Assembly: GCF_950101795.1 (NCBI RefSeq)
Contig: NZ_CATNLZ010000002.1
Coordinates: forward strand, 88,492 to 152,491
From: Nocardioides sp. T2.26MG-1
GTDB taxonomy: Bacteria; Actinomycetota; Actinomycetes; Propionibacteriales; Nocardioidaceae
Length of the DNA stretch: 64,000 nt
Direction: 5' to 3'
Shown: piece after piece, positions 36,779 to 45,587 of the stretch
Numbering within the stretch: position 1 is the first letter of the stretch
Layout: each line of letters starts with the position of its first letter
Program-made: the position numbers and the translations under genes
Notes under the pieces: generated by a model
The model's input: only the letters and a program-made list of their open reading frames with translations
What the model was told of the DNA's origin: nothing
Database searches by the model: none

Positions 36779-38512
36779 CTACGGCGTGAGGTCGACCGCC
36801 AGGTCGGTGGTCGTCTGCTCGCCGGGGCGCACCACGAGGGTGCCGTCGATCGCGTGCTGCCCCCACCCCCCGGTGCCGGTCGGCACGCCCGGGTCGTTCC
36901 ACAGCTCCCACGTGACGCAGTCGCGGTAGGTGCCCGGCTCGAGCTCGCCGACGAAGACGCCGTCCTCGAGCGGCAGCTGCCCGTGGCAGGAGATCGCGGT
37001 GATGACGCCGGCCGTCCACAGCCACGGCTGTCCCGTGTCGGGGTCGACGAGCCGCACCCGCGCCGACCCCAGGGCCGGCGGTGGGGGCAGCGTGGCCTCG
37101 ACCGGCGCGCGGCCGACCCGCACCCGGACCGGGTCGCTCGGCGTGGCGTACTGGTTGCGGGCGACGGTGACGTCGTACTCCCCGGCCGGGAGCCCGGAGA
37201 CCACCACGTCGCCGCTGGTCGGCACCTCGCGCGTCGAGAACGTCGCGTCGGGCGAGGCGGAGTCGAGACGGACGTAGGAGCCCGGCTCGGCGTGCAGGGT
37301 GAGCTCGCCGGGGCCGGTCGGCGGCGCGAGGTGCACCCGGGCGGTGTGGCCCGCGCGGACCCGGACGATCGCGCGATCGGCCCGCCAGTCCTGGGCGTCG
37401 GGGAGGTTCTGGGTCCGCCAGGACGCGGTCAGGGCGTACCGCCCCGGCGCGAGCCCGCCGGTCCGGGCGCGGCCGTCGTGCACGATGAGCTTGCCCAGCC
37501 CCGGTCCGGACACGCGGCGCAGGCCGACGGCGCTGAAGTCGCCGAGGTCCGCGGTCACGGCGAGCGCGCCGAGTGAGCCTGCCCGCACGGCGACCGACAG
37601 GTTGCGCACCTCGCCGGGCTGCAGGGTCAGGTGGTAGACGCGCTTGGGGCCGCTGCCCCGGTCGAGGGAGCCGTCACTCTGCGCCCCCAGCCGCACCGTG
37701 AGCTGACGGTCGATCGGCAGCGGTCCGGTCCGGTAGCGGCCCGTGCGGGTGGTGGCGGTGTTGTGGTAGCGATGCACGGTGGACGTCGCGACGGCCACGT
37801 GCTCACCGCGGACGGGCCTGCCGCCGACCATGATCCGACCGGTCAGCAGGGGGCGGGGACCGAACCGCAGCGTGGCGCTCTCGCCGGCGGTCACCGTCAC
37901 CGGCAGGTGCAGCCAGTCGAGCGTGACCTGGTGCGTCCCCGGGGCGAGGACCGGGAAGACGGTGACGTCCTGGTGGATCTCGGGCCACAACCCCGACACC
38001 CCGGGGCCGGAGAACGGCGGGACCCAGTGGCCGGTGTCGTCGACCACGGTGAGCGTCGCCGGGCGGACGACGTGGACGTCGCCCACGTCGACGGCCGGGC
38101 TGGCCGTCCCGCCGGAGACGTCGGTGGTGAAGTAGCCGTGCAGCGCCGGGAGGGTGAACGCCTGCTCGTCGGGTCCGACGTAGGTCTTGACGATCTCCGT
38201 GGCCTGCCAGACGTCGTCGCAGGCCGCGTCGCTCCCGCACACGACCAGCACGAACCGCGCCGGCCGGGCGGACCCCGGCAGCGAGAACGTGCCGTCGTTC
38301 GCCGTGGTCGTCGCGGCGGCGGCGTCCCGCTCGCCGTACGCCGTCATCCGGACCACCACCCCGCCCAACGGCCCCCCGCCGGGTCCGAGGACCCGCCCGG
38401 TGACGTCACCGGGCGGATCGGCGGCCGCCGTCGGCGGTGCGCCGACGGCGCCGAGGACGAGCGCGGTGAGCAGCGCGCCGAGCGCGGCTGCCAGGAGTGC
38501 ACGGTGTCGCAT
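36779..38512 (-). CDS. exported multi-domain protein with carboxypeptidase-regulatory/Ig-like repeats
   Basis: The 577-residue protein starts at ATG 38512 with a Sec signal peptide (cleavage about residue 31, PTAAADPP). The rest is a string of about six beta-sandwich repeats: DVTGRVLGPGGGPLGGVVVRMTAYG (about 36-60) is typical of the carboxypeptidase regulatory-like fold, followed by LLTGRIMVGGRPVRGEHVAVATS and later GLAPGRYALTASW, GLPAGEYDVTVAR, ELEPGTYRDCVTW turns. No enzymatic domain is visible, so it is probably an adhesive or structural surface protein. No membrane or sortase anchor is seen. Confidence 0.75.
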   Translation of the reverse strand: MRHRALLAAALGALLTALVLGAVGAPPTAAADPPGDVTGRVLGPGGGPLGGVVVRMTAYGERDAAAATTTANDGTFSLPGSARPARFVLVVCGSDAACDDVWQATEIVKTYVGPDEQAFTLPALHGYFTTDVSGGTASPAVDVGDVHVVRPATLTVVDDTGHWVPPFSGPGVSGLWPEIHQDVTVFPVLAPGTHQVTLDWLHLPVTVTAGESATLRFGPRPLLTGRIMVGGRPVRGEHVAVATSTVHRYHNTATTRTGRYRTGPLPIDRQLTVRLGAQSDGSLDRGSGPKRVYHLTLQPGEVRNLSVAVRAGSLGALAVTADLGDFSAVGLRRVSGPGLGKLIVHDGRARTGGLAPGRYALTASWRTQNLPDAQDWRADRAIVRVRAGHTARVHLAPPTGPGELTLHAEPGSYVRLDSASPDATFSTREVPTSGDVVVSGLPAGEYDVTVARNQYATPSDPVRVRVGRAPVEATLPPPPALGSARVRLVDPDTGQPWLWTAGVITAISCHGQLPLEDGVFVGELEPGTYRDCVTWELWNDPGVPTGTGGWGQHAIDGTLVVRPGEQTTTDLAVDLTP

Positions 38513-38544
38513 GGTTGCCCCCGAGGTGGTCCGGTCTCGGCAGG

Positions 38545-40005
38545 CTACGCCCGTCGCGTCGGCCGTGACAGCCTGTCGAGGAACGCCACCAGCAGGGCCT
38601 CGCGCATCGCGGGCGAGGCGAGGTCGAGCATCGCGTTGACCTCGGCCATCCGATCGGGGAGCGCCAGACCGTCGGCGGCGTCGCCGCCCACCAGCCCGGC
38701 GGCCACCAGCAGCCCGTCGAAGTCCTCGTCGGTGAGGGCGGTGGGATCGAGGGCCGCGACGAACTCCGCGATGCCGGGGTCGACCGCCACCGGTCCGGCC
38801 GCGACCGCCGCGGCCACCGACTCCGTCAGGGCGGTGAGGAGCTCGTCGACGTGGGCGAGGGTGGCTGCGCTGACGGAGAGGTGGACGTTCGGCGGCTGCC
38901 CGGCGTACGACATCTGCGGTTGCACGTACCAGTCGCGGGCCGCCATCTCGTCGCAGATCGTGAACGCGTCGCACGTGCCGTCGGTGACCAGCGCGACGAG
39001 CGTGGAGTCGGGCACGCACACCAGGTCGATCTCGGGGATCGCGTCGACGCCGGCGACGATCCGGTCGACCGCCTCGAAGACCTCGCGGGTCAGCTGCTCG
39101 TAGCCCGCGTCGCCCAGCGACTGCACGACCGCCCACGCGCCGGCGAGCGGGCCGCCGGACTTCGTCGACTGGATCGTCGAGTTGAGCATGGTGTAGCCCG
39201 GCCAGTCGGCATGCGCGAAGTACTGCGGGCGCCGGTGCGCCGGCGAGCGGTGCAGCAGGACGGACGTGCCCTTGGGGGCGTAGGCGTACTTGTGCGTGTC
39301 GACCGAGATCGAGGTGACGCCGTCGACCGCGAACGTCCACGGCGGCACGTCGCGGCCGATCCGCGCGGCGTACGGCAGCACCCAGCCGCCGATGCAGCCG
39401 TCCACGTGGCAGCGGATGCCCCGCTCGGCGGCGGCCGCCGCCACCGGCGGGACCGGGTCGACGACGCCGTGGGCGTACGACGGGGCGGAGACGACCACGA
39501 GCACGGTGCGCTCGGCCGCCTCGTCGATCGCCGCCACCATGGCGGCCGGGTCGGCGCGGAAGTCGGCGCCGACCGGCACCACGACCGCCTCGACGCCGAA
39601 GTAGTGGGCGGCCTTGAGGAACGCCGCGTGCACGGTCGAGGGCACGACCATCCGCGGCCGCTCGACGTCGGGGCGGCTGTCGCGCGCGCCCTGGACGGTC
39701 AGCAGGCACGACTCGGTGCCGCCGGAGGTCACCGTGCCGACGGCATCGGGCGGGGCATCGAGCAGGTCGGCGGTGAACCCGACGAGCTCGTTCTCCATCT
39801 GCAGCAGGCTGGGGAACGCCGTGGGGTCGAGCCCGTTGGAGCCGGCGTACGCCGCGACCGCCTCGCGGCCGATCCGGTCCACGTCGGGGAGGCCGGAGTC
39901 GTAGACGTAGGCCAGCGTCCGGCCGCCGTGGACGGGCAGGTCCGCGGCCTGCATGGCCCGCAGCCGGGCGAGGGCGTCCCGGGGGTCGGGGGTCCCGGCG
40001 CTCAT
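38545..40005 (-). CDS. PLP-dependent lyase/decarboxylase, sphingosine-1-phosphate-lyase-like
   Basis: The 486-residue fold-type I PLP enzyme starts at ATG 40005, overlapping the transporter stop. The pyridine-binding and Schiff-base regions are visible: GTVTSGGTESCLLTVQGARD (about 88-107), CHVDGCIGGWVLP (about 199-211) and the Lys in ISVDTHKYAYAPKGTS (Lys about 236). The combination resembles bacterial sphingosine-1-phosphate lyase and group II amino-acid decarboxylases. The C-terminal 100 residues are an extra helical region. The physiological substrate is unknown. Confidence 0.8.
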   Translation of the reverse strand: MSAGTPDPRDALARLRAMQAADLPVHGGRTLAYVYDSGLPDVDRIGREAVAAYAGSNGLDPTAFPSLLQMENELVGFTADLLDAPPDAVGTVTSGGTESCLLTVQGARDSRPDVERPRMVVPSTVHAAFLKAAHYFGVEAVVVPVGADFRADPAAMVAAIDEAAERTVLVVVSAPSYAHGVVDPVPPVAAAAAERGIRCHVDGCIGGWVLPYAARIGRDVPPWTFAVDGVTSISVDTHKYAYAPKGTSVLLHRSPAHRRPQYFAHADWPGYTMLNSTIQSTKSGGPLAGAWAVVQSLGDAGYEQLTREVFEAVDRIVAGVDAIPEIDLVCVPDSTLVALVTDGTCDAFTICDEMAARDWYVQPQMSYAGQPPNVHLSVSAATLAHVDELLTALTESVAAAVAAGPVAVDPGIAEFVAALDPTALTDEDFDGLLVAAGLVGGDAADGLALPDRMAEVNAMLDLASPAMREALLVAFLDRLSRPTRRA

Positions 40006-41333
40006 GCGGCCACCGCCGCGTCGACCTGGGCGGCGTCGAGCGAGTAGCGGCGCAGCCACAGCAGGCTCAGGGCCGTGAGCACCGCGGGCAGCACGGAGAA
40101 GCCGAGCACGATCGCGGTCAGCGCGGAGTCCGGCTGGACGACGTCGCCGTCGGTGGAGGAGCGGTAGCCGCCGATCGCCAGCACCAGCGCGAACACGCCC
40201 GGGCCGAGCGCGAGGCCGAGCGTCTCGCCGGCGGTCCACACGCCGGTGTAGACACCGGCCCGGTTGGTGCCGGTGCGCTGCGCGTCGACCGCGGCGGCGT
40301 CGGGCAGCATCGCCATCGGGAACACCTGGCAGCCGGCGTACCCGACCCCGACCAGCGCGACCGCGAGGTAGACGAACGCCGGGGGAGCACTGCGGGCGGT
40401 GGCGGCGAGCAGCGCACCGGCGCCGAGGATGACCGACGAGGCGAGGTAGCCGCGCTTCTTGCCCAGCGCGGTGCCGATCGCCGACCACGCCGGGGTGAGC
40501 AGCAGGGCCGGGCCGACGAAGCAGATGAACAGGATCGTCGCCGCGCCGTCCTTGCCGAGCACGTCCGAGGCCAGGTAGTCCACGCCCGCGAGCATGCAGC
40601 CGGTCGCGAGCGCCTGCACCACGAAGCAGGTTAGCAGCCAGCGGAAGTCGCGCGCGGTCGCGACGATGCGCAGCTGGTCGCGCAGGCCGCCGGCGCCGGG
40701 CTGCGGCGCGGCGAACCGGGCGCGGCCGGTGCCGGCGTACGCGCTCACCACCCCGACCAGGATGATCACCGCCATCGCGACGCCCATCACCCGGTAGCCC
40801 TCCCGGCCGCCGACCGCGTCGCGGATCGCCGGCGCGCTCGCGCCCGCGAGCATGATCGTGAACGCCAGGATCGCCACCCGCCAGGTCATCAGGCGCGTGC
40901 GCTCGTGGTACGACGAGGTCATCTCGGCGGGCATCGCGACGTAAGGGACCTGGAAGAACGCGTACGCCGTCGCGCACGCCAGGAACAGCACCAGCACCCA
41001 GGCGGCCTCGGCCACCGTGCCCATCTCCGGCGCCGCGAACAGCAGCCCGAACCCGACCGCCAGCGCGATGCCCGCCCGCAGCAGCCACGGCCGCCGCGGA
41101 CCGCGCTCGTCGACGGTGCGGTCGCTGATCCGGCCCGCGATCGGGTTGAGCACCACGTCCCAGGCCTTGGGCAGGAACACGATGAACCCGGCGATGATCG
41201 CGCTGATCCCGAGGCTGTCGGTGAGGTACGGCAGGAGCATCAGACCCGGCACGGTCCCGAACGCGCCCGTCGCCACGGACCCCGACCCGTACCCGACCCG
41301 GACCCCGCGGGTCAGGCTGTCGCTGGCTGGCAT
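40002..41333 (-). CDS. MFS transporter, GPH (MelB-like) family
   Basis: The 443-residue protein has about 12 transmembrane helices. The cation-binding helix and loop of the glycoside-pentoside-hexuronide family are evident: LPKAWDVVLNPIAGRISDRT (about 54-73) and PRRPWLL (about 80-86). The family imports sugars or related compounds with H+ or Na+. It is translationally coupled to the PLP enzyme, so it probably carries the substrate or product of that enzyme. The 127-bp gap upstream separates it from the divergent SHOCT gene. Confidence 0.85.
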   Translation of the reverse strand: MPASDSLTRGVRVGYGSGSVATGAFGTVPGLMLLPYLTDSLGISAIIAGFIVFLPKAWDVVLNPIAGRISDRTVDERGPRRPWLLRAGIALAVGFGLLFAAPEMGTVAEAAWVLVLFLACATAYAFFQVPYVAMPAEMTSSYHERTRLMTWRVAILAFTIMLAGASAPAIRDAVGGREGYRVMGVAMAVIILVGVVSAYAGTGRARFAAPQPGAGGLRDQLRIVATARDFRWLLTCFVVQALATGCMLAGVDYLASDVLGKDGAATILFICFVGPALLLTPAWSAIGTALGKKRGYLASSVILGAGALLAATARSAPPAFVYLAVALVGVGYAGCQVFPMAMLPDAAAVDAQRTGTNRAGVYTGVWTAGETLGLALGPGVFALVLAIGGYRSSTDGDVVQPDSALTAIVLGFSVLPAVLTALSLLWLRRYSLDAAQVDAAVAA

Positions 41334-41460
41334 GCGGGGAGGCTAGCGTGCAGACGCCCCGGGCGACGTCAACGAAACCTTCACGACTTCGCGGGTACGC
41401 CGGCAACGCACGCCGCCCAGACTGGGAGCAGAGCGCAGGCGAGACGAGGGGAGCGGGGCC

Positions 41461-41757
41461 ATGATGCGAGGCTGGCACGACGGGATGATGAACGGCGGGT
41501 TCGGTGCCGTGTGGTTGTTCATGGGGCTCTTCTGGGTGCTGCTGCTGGGCCTGATCGTGGTGCTGGTCGTCCGGCTCCTGCCCGCCGGCGACGCCAGGTC
41601 GACCCGGGGCGCCGAGCCGCCCGCCGGTGGGCTGCCGGCCGGGTCGACGGAGTCGCCGGAGCAGACCCTCGACCGCCTGTTCGCGGTCGGGGAGATCGAC
41701 GAGCAGACCTACCGCAGCCGCCGTACCGCGCTGGCCGAGATGAGGCGAGAGCAGTGA
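41461..41757 (+). CDS. SHOCT-domain membrane protein, Met-rich N-terminus
   Basis: The 98-residue protein begins MMRGWHDGMMNGGFG, then a single transmembrane helix (about 17-40), and ends in a SHOCT domain (EQTLDRLFAVGEIDEQTYRSRRTALAEM, about 69-96). SHOCT modules often occur in small membrane-associated proteins of unknown function. The Met/His/Trp-rich start could bind metal. It is the first gene of a four-gene operon with a two-component system. Confidence 0.85.
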   Translation: MMRGWHDGMMNGGFGAVWLFMGLFWVLLLGLIVVLVVRLLPAGDARSTRGAEPPAGGLPAGSTESPEQTLDRLFAVGEIDEQTYRSRRTALAEMRREQ

Positions 41758-42254
41758 CGGGCCGGACCGCCCAGCTGGTCGCCTTGGTCGCCGCGGTGGT
41801 GCTGCTGGTCGGGTCGGTGGTCGGCATGGTCGCCTGGACCGCTGCCCGCGACGACGACGGGGGCGGCTTCCGGCTCAGCGACAGCCGGGACCGGTGGCGC
41901 TGGGACGGCGACGGCTCCGTCGACGAACGCGGCCCGGGCTCGATGATGCGCGGCCGGATGATGGACGGCCCGCGCGCCGACTGGATGATGGGCTGGGACG
42001 ACGGGTGGCGCGGCTCCACCCGGACCGTGACCGGCGACGGACCCGTCGACGAGCAGGGCGCCCAGGCGGCCGCGCAGACGTGGGTGGACACCTACGCCGC
42101 GGGCGCCGACCTGGGCGAGGCCGGCACGATGCCCATGGGCTACTGGTTCCGCGCCACCGAGGACGGGGACGTGATCGCTGTCATCATGGTCGACGACGAC
42201 ACCGGCACTGTGACGGGCCACCTGCTCGGCACGTGGGCGCCGGCGGGCAGCTGA
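41754..42254 (+). CDS. single-pass membrane protein with Met/Asp/Trp-rich region
   Basis: The 166-residue protein starts at GTG 41754 inside the SHOCT stop codon. One N-terminal transmembrane helix (about 6-28) is followed by an external region rich in Met, Asp, Arg and Trp (MMRGRMMDGPRADWMMGWDDGW, about 64-85 in parts). A small C-terminal domain (about 100-166) has GYWFRATEDGDVIAVIMVDDDTGTV. The Met clusters suggest metal, possibly copper, binding. The protein may be the sensor partner or target of the downstream two-component system. It has no name. Confidence 0.75.
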   Translation: MTGRTAQLVALVAAVVLLVGSVVGMVAWTAARDDDGGGFRLSDSRDRWRWDGDGSVDERGPGSMMRGRMMDGPRADWMMGWDDGWRGSTRTVTGDGPVDEQGAQAAAQTWVDTYAAGADLGEAGTMPMGYWFRATEDGDVIAVIMVDDDTGTVTGHLLGTWAPAGS

Positions 42255-42291
42255 CGTCGCGGCGGGCCGCGGCTCGGAAGAGGTGAGGCGG

Positions 42292-42987
42292 GTGGCCGCA
42301 GGCGGCGTGCGGGCGCTCGTGGTCGACGACGAGGCCGACCTGCGTCGCGTCGTGGCGGCCTACCTGGCCGACGACGGGTTCGAGGTCTGGGAGGCCGCGG
42401 ACGGCACGACGGCCCTCGAGCTGGCGCGCGCGCACCAGCCGCAGCTCGTCGTCCTCGACCTGAAGCTGCCCGACATCGACGGCATCGAGGTCTGCCGGCG
42501 GCTGCGCACGTTCACCGACGCCTACGTCGTGATGCTGACCGCCCGCGCGGAGGAGGTCGACACCCTGATCGGGCTCTCGGTCGGCGCCGACGACTACCTC
42601 ACCAAGCCGTTCAGCCCGCGCATCCTGCTCGCCCGCATCCACACCGTGCTGCGCCGCCCCCGGTCCGGGACCGGGGAGCCGGGCGACCACGCCCGCGACG
42701 TCGGCGACCTCAGGCTCGACCCCGACGCGCACCAGGTCAGCGTCGCCGGAGAGCCGGTCGACCTGACCCCCACCGAGTTCGACATCCTGGCGACGCTCTC
42801 GTCCCGGAGCCGGCAGGTCTGGTCGCGGCGCCAGCTCCTCGAGGCCGTGTGGGGCCCCGGCTGGGTCGGCGACGAGCGGATCGTCGACGTGCACGTCGCC
42901 CACCTCCGCGCCAAGCTCGGGCCGGACGCCGCCACCCGGTACGTCGTCACCGTCCGCGGCGTCGGGTTCCGGATGGGTCCGGGATGA
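42292..42987 (+). CDS. OmpR-family response regulator
   Basis: The receiver domain (about 1-120) has the acidic pair VDDEAD, the phospho-acceptor Asp in VVLDLKLPD and Lys in LTKPFSPR. The winged-helix DNA-binding domain (about 135-230) includes LTPTEFDILATLSSRSRQVWSRRQLLEAVWG-type sequence and RVDVHVAHLRAKLG-like VDVHVAHLRAKL. GTG 42292 is chosen because GGAAGAGG sits 8 bp upstream; GTG 42283 is too close to it. It couples through ATGA to the kinase gene. Confidence 0.9.
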   Translation: MAAGGVRALVVDDEADLRRVVAAYLADDGFEVWEAADGTTALELARAHQPQLVVLDLKLPDIDGIEVCRRLRTFTDAYVVMLTARAEEVDTLIGLSVGADDYLTKPFSPRILLARIHTVLRRPRSGTGEPGDHARDVGDLRLDPDAHQVSVAGEPVDLTPTEFDILATLSSRSRQVWSRRQLLEAVWGPGWVGDERIVDVHVAHLRAKLGPDAATRYVVTVRGVGFRMGPG

Positions 42988-44117
42988 GCGCGGGCGCCAC
43001 GGCGCACCCGGCCGACGGGCCGAGCCTGGCCGTCCGGGTGCTGATCGCGATCGGCCTGGTCGTGCTCGCCGGCGCGGTCACGCTGCTCGTGGTCGCCCTG
43101 CTGGTCGGCCCCACCGCGTTCCACCGCCACCTCGACGCCGCCGGTGTCGAGCTCGACGGCGCCACGCTCGACCACGTCAACGACGGGTTCCAGTGGGCGA
43201 TGGCGACCGCGATCGCGGCCGGCGTCACGGCGGCCACCGCGGTCGCGGTCGCCGTCGCGACCTTCGTGGCGCGCCGCGTCAGCCGGCCGGTGAGCCAGGC
43301 CGCCGCCGCGGCGACCCGGCTGGCCGACGGCGACTACGCCGCCCGGGTGGCCGAGCCGGGCGTCGGCCCCGAGCTCGGAGGCCTCTCCCGCGCGATCAAC
43401 CGGCTCGCGGACCGGCTCGAGACCAGCGAGGCACACCGCGAGGCCCTGCTCACCGACATCGCGCACGAGCTGCGGACCCCGCTCAGCGCCGTCGAGGCCA
43501 CCGTCGAGGCGATCGCCGACGGGGTGCTGCCCGCCGACGAGGAGACCCTCACCGCACTGCGCGCCCAGACCCAGCGGCTGCTCAGCCTCACCCGCGACCT
43601 GGCCGCGTTGTCCCGCAGCGACGAACACGCGTTCCGCGTCGACCGGCGCCCCCTCGACCTCGCGGCGGTCGCCAGGTCCGCGGTCGCCGCCCACGCCGCG
43701 CGGTACGCCGCCGGCGGGGTCACGCTGGCCCTCGAGGTGCCCGCGACCCCGTGCCCCGCCCACGGCGACGCCGGCCGGGTCGGCGAGGTGGTCGACCAGC
43801 TGCTCGACAACGCCCTGCGGCAGTGCCGCCCCGGAGACACGGTGACGGTGCGCGCACGGACGGCGGCCGGCGGCCCGGGCGAGGGCGCCGAGATCGCCGT
43901 GGCCGACACGGGAGCCGGGTTCCCACCCGAGCTGGCCGAGCAGCTCTTCGAGCGCTTCTACCGGCTCGCACCCGCGTCCTCGGGCGGCTCCGGCGTGGGC
44001 CTCACGATCGCCCGCGCGCTCGTCGAGGCCCAAGGCGGCACGCTGAGCGCGGCCAGCGCCGGACCCGGCCGGGGTGCGGTCCTCACGCTCCGGCTGCCGG
44101 ACGACCGCCCGGGCTGA
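42984..44117 (+). CDS. sensor histidine kinase (HAMP-HisKA-HATPase)
   Basis: The 377-residue kinase starts at ATG 42984. Two transmembrane helices (about 16-42 and 72-95) flank a short external loop of about 30 residues. A HAMP domain (about 95-147) precedes HisKA with the phospho-His in DIAHELRTPLS (about 160). HATPase motifs are N-box QLLDNALRQC, G1 VADTGAGFP, F-box FERFYRL and G2 GVGLTIA. The small sensor loop implies sensing inside the membrane or through the adjacent membrane proteins. Confidence 0.92.
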   Translation: MSAGATAHPADGPSLAVRVLIAIGLVVLAGAVTLLVVALLVGPTAFHRHLDAAGVELDGATLDHVNDGFQWAMATAIAAGVTAATAVAVAVATFVARRVSRPVSQAAAAATRLADGDYAARVAEPGVGPELGGLSRAINRLADRLETSEAHREALLTDIAHELRTPLSAVEATVEAIADGVLPADEETLTALRAQTQRLLSLTRDLAALSRSDEHAFRVDRRPLDLAAVARSAVAAHAARYAAGGVTLALEVPATPCPAHGDAGRVGEVVDQLLDNALRQCRPGDTVTVRARTAAGGPGEGAEIAVADTGAGFPPELAEQLFERFYRLAPASSGGSGVGLTIARALVEAQGGTLSAASAGPGRGAVLTLRLPDDRPG

Positions 44118-44134
44118 GCCCGCCCGGCGCCGGG

Positions 44135-45517
44135 TCAGCGAGACAGTGCGCGCGAGCCGCCCGACCCATAGCGGCGCCGGGGGTTGGAGCCGATGGTCTC
44201 GGTGGACGCCACCTTCTTCACGGCGGTCTTCTTGGCGGGAGCCTTCGCCGCCGGGGTCTTCGTCGCCGGGGTCTTCGTGGCCGTGGGGGCCTTCTTGGCG
44301 GGGGCCTTCTTGGCGGGGGCCTTCTTCGCGGGGGCCTTCGTGGCGGGGGCCTTCTTCGCCGGGGTCTTCGTGGCCGGGGCCTTCTTGGCGGGGGCCTTCC
44401 GGGTGACGGCCTTCCCGGTCGACTTGGGCGAGACGGGCTGCGGGGCCTCGGCGCCCGACCACTGCGCGATCCACTCGTCGAGCACCCGCCAGGTGGTGCC
44501 CCGCGCCGCCCGGCCGGTGAGCATGCCGAGGTGGCCGCCGGGCACGATCTCGAAGCGCACGTCCTGCGCCCCCGAGAGCAGCGGGAGGACGGCGCGCACC
44601 GCCTCGACCGGCGCGATCCCGTCGGTCGCGCCCGCGAACACCAGCACCGGGGCGGTGATCGCGGCCAGCGACACCTCGTGGTCGCCGATCTCGACCGAGC
44701 CGGTCGCCATCGCGTTGCCCTTGGCGAAGCGGTGGTAGAGCTGCCCGAAGCTCCGGCCCGGGTAGGCCGTCATCTTCGAGGTGAACCGGTCGACCGCCTC
44801 GACCTGCGCGAGGAAGTCGGTGTCGTCCAGGTGCGTGGCGATCGCCAGCGGCTTGGTCACCAGCTTCTGGAACGACGAGAGCTGGAACGCCCACCGCACC
44901 AGCGGGGTCGGCGCGCCGCCCGCGGCCCGGTAGGCGCGGGTGACCAGACCGTGCCCGCCGGTCAGGTCGAGCAGCGGGCGCAGCGGCGCGACCAGCGGGA
45001 CCCGCGAGACGTCGACCGGCGAGCCGACGACCGACAGCGACGCGATCGGCAGGTCCGGGCCGTCGGCCGCGGCGAGCATCGCGAAGATCCCGCCCAGGCT
45101 CCAGCCGACCACGTGCACCGGACGGCCGCCGGCGTGCGCGGAGACCTCGCGGACCGCGGCCGGCACGACCTCCTCGACCCAGTGCTCGAGGCCCAGGTTG
45201 CGGTCGCGGAACGAGACGTTGCCGTACTCCACGAGGTACGTCGGACGCCCGCCGGTGACGAAGTGCTCGACCAGCGAGCAGCCCCGGCGCAGGTCGAAGC
45301 AGATCGCGGGTGCGGCCAGCGGGGTCACCAACAGCACCGGGTCGCCCTGCTCGCGCACGCCGACGACGGGCCGGTAGTGGTAGACCTCCCGCAGCATCCC
45401 GTCGTCGATCAGCGTGCGCGGCATCGGGCGCAGGTCCGCGAGTCCGCCGTAGAGCAGCAGGTGCGCGACGTTGCCGGCCGCGGACGCCACCTGGTCGGGC
45501 TTCGGCACGAGGTCCAT
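44135..45517 (-). CDS. PhaC-like alpha/beta hydrolase with histone-H1-like Lys/Ala/Pro tail
   Basis: The 460-residue protein starts at ATG 45517 (GTG 45550 is possible). Residues about 1-340 form an alpha/beta hydrolase related to polyhydroxyalkanoate synthases, but the nucleophile elbow reads VVGWSLGG (Ser about 150), not the Cys of PhaC; Asp in GATDG and His in VPGGHLG complete the triad. Residues about 350-445 are a KKAPAKKAP-type repeat like eukaryotic histone H1 and some bacterial nucleoid proteins, expected to bind DNA or polyanions. The protein might link polyester or lipid granules to DNA. Confidence 0.75.
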   Translation of the reverse strand: MDLVPKPDQVASAAGNVAHLLLYGGLADLRPMPRTLIDDGMLREVYHYRPVVGVREQGDPVLLVTPLAAPAICFDLRRGCSLVEHFVTGGRPTYLVEYGNVSFRDRNLGLEHWVEEVVPAAVREVSAHAGGRPVHVVGWSLGGIFAMLAAADGPDLPIASLSVVGSPVDVSRVPLVAPLRPLLDLTGGHGLVTRAYRAAGGAPTPLVRWAFQLSSFQKLVTKPLAIATHLDDTDFLAQVEAVDRFTSKMTAYPGRSFGQLYHRFAKGNAMATGSVEIGDHEVSLAAITAPVLVFAGATDGIAPVEAVRAVLPLLSGAQDVRFEIVPGGHLGMLTGRAARGTTWRVLDEWIAQWSGAEAPQPVSPKSTGKAVTRKAPAKKAPATKTPAKKAPATKAPAKKAPAKKAPAKKAPTATKTPATKTPAAKAPAKKTAVKKVASTETIGSNPRRRYGSGGSRALSR

Positions 45518-45587
45518 GCCGGGCAAACTACTCCCCCTCGCCGAGGTCACGAGCCCGGTCGAGTGAGGTCGCTGACACCGCCGTCGT

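Noticed and set aside
44135..45517. Polyhydroxyalkanoate synthase PhaC
   Set aside because: The nucleophile is Ser (GWSLGG) instead of the Cys required in PhaC, so only a hydrolase family name is given.
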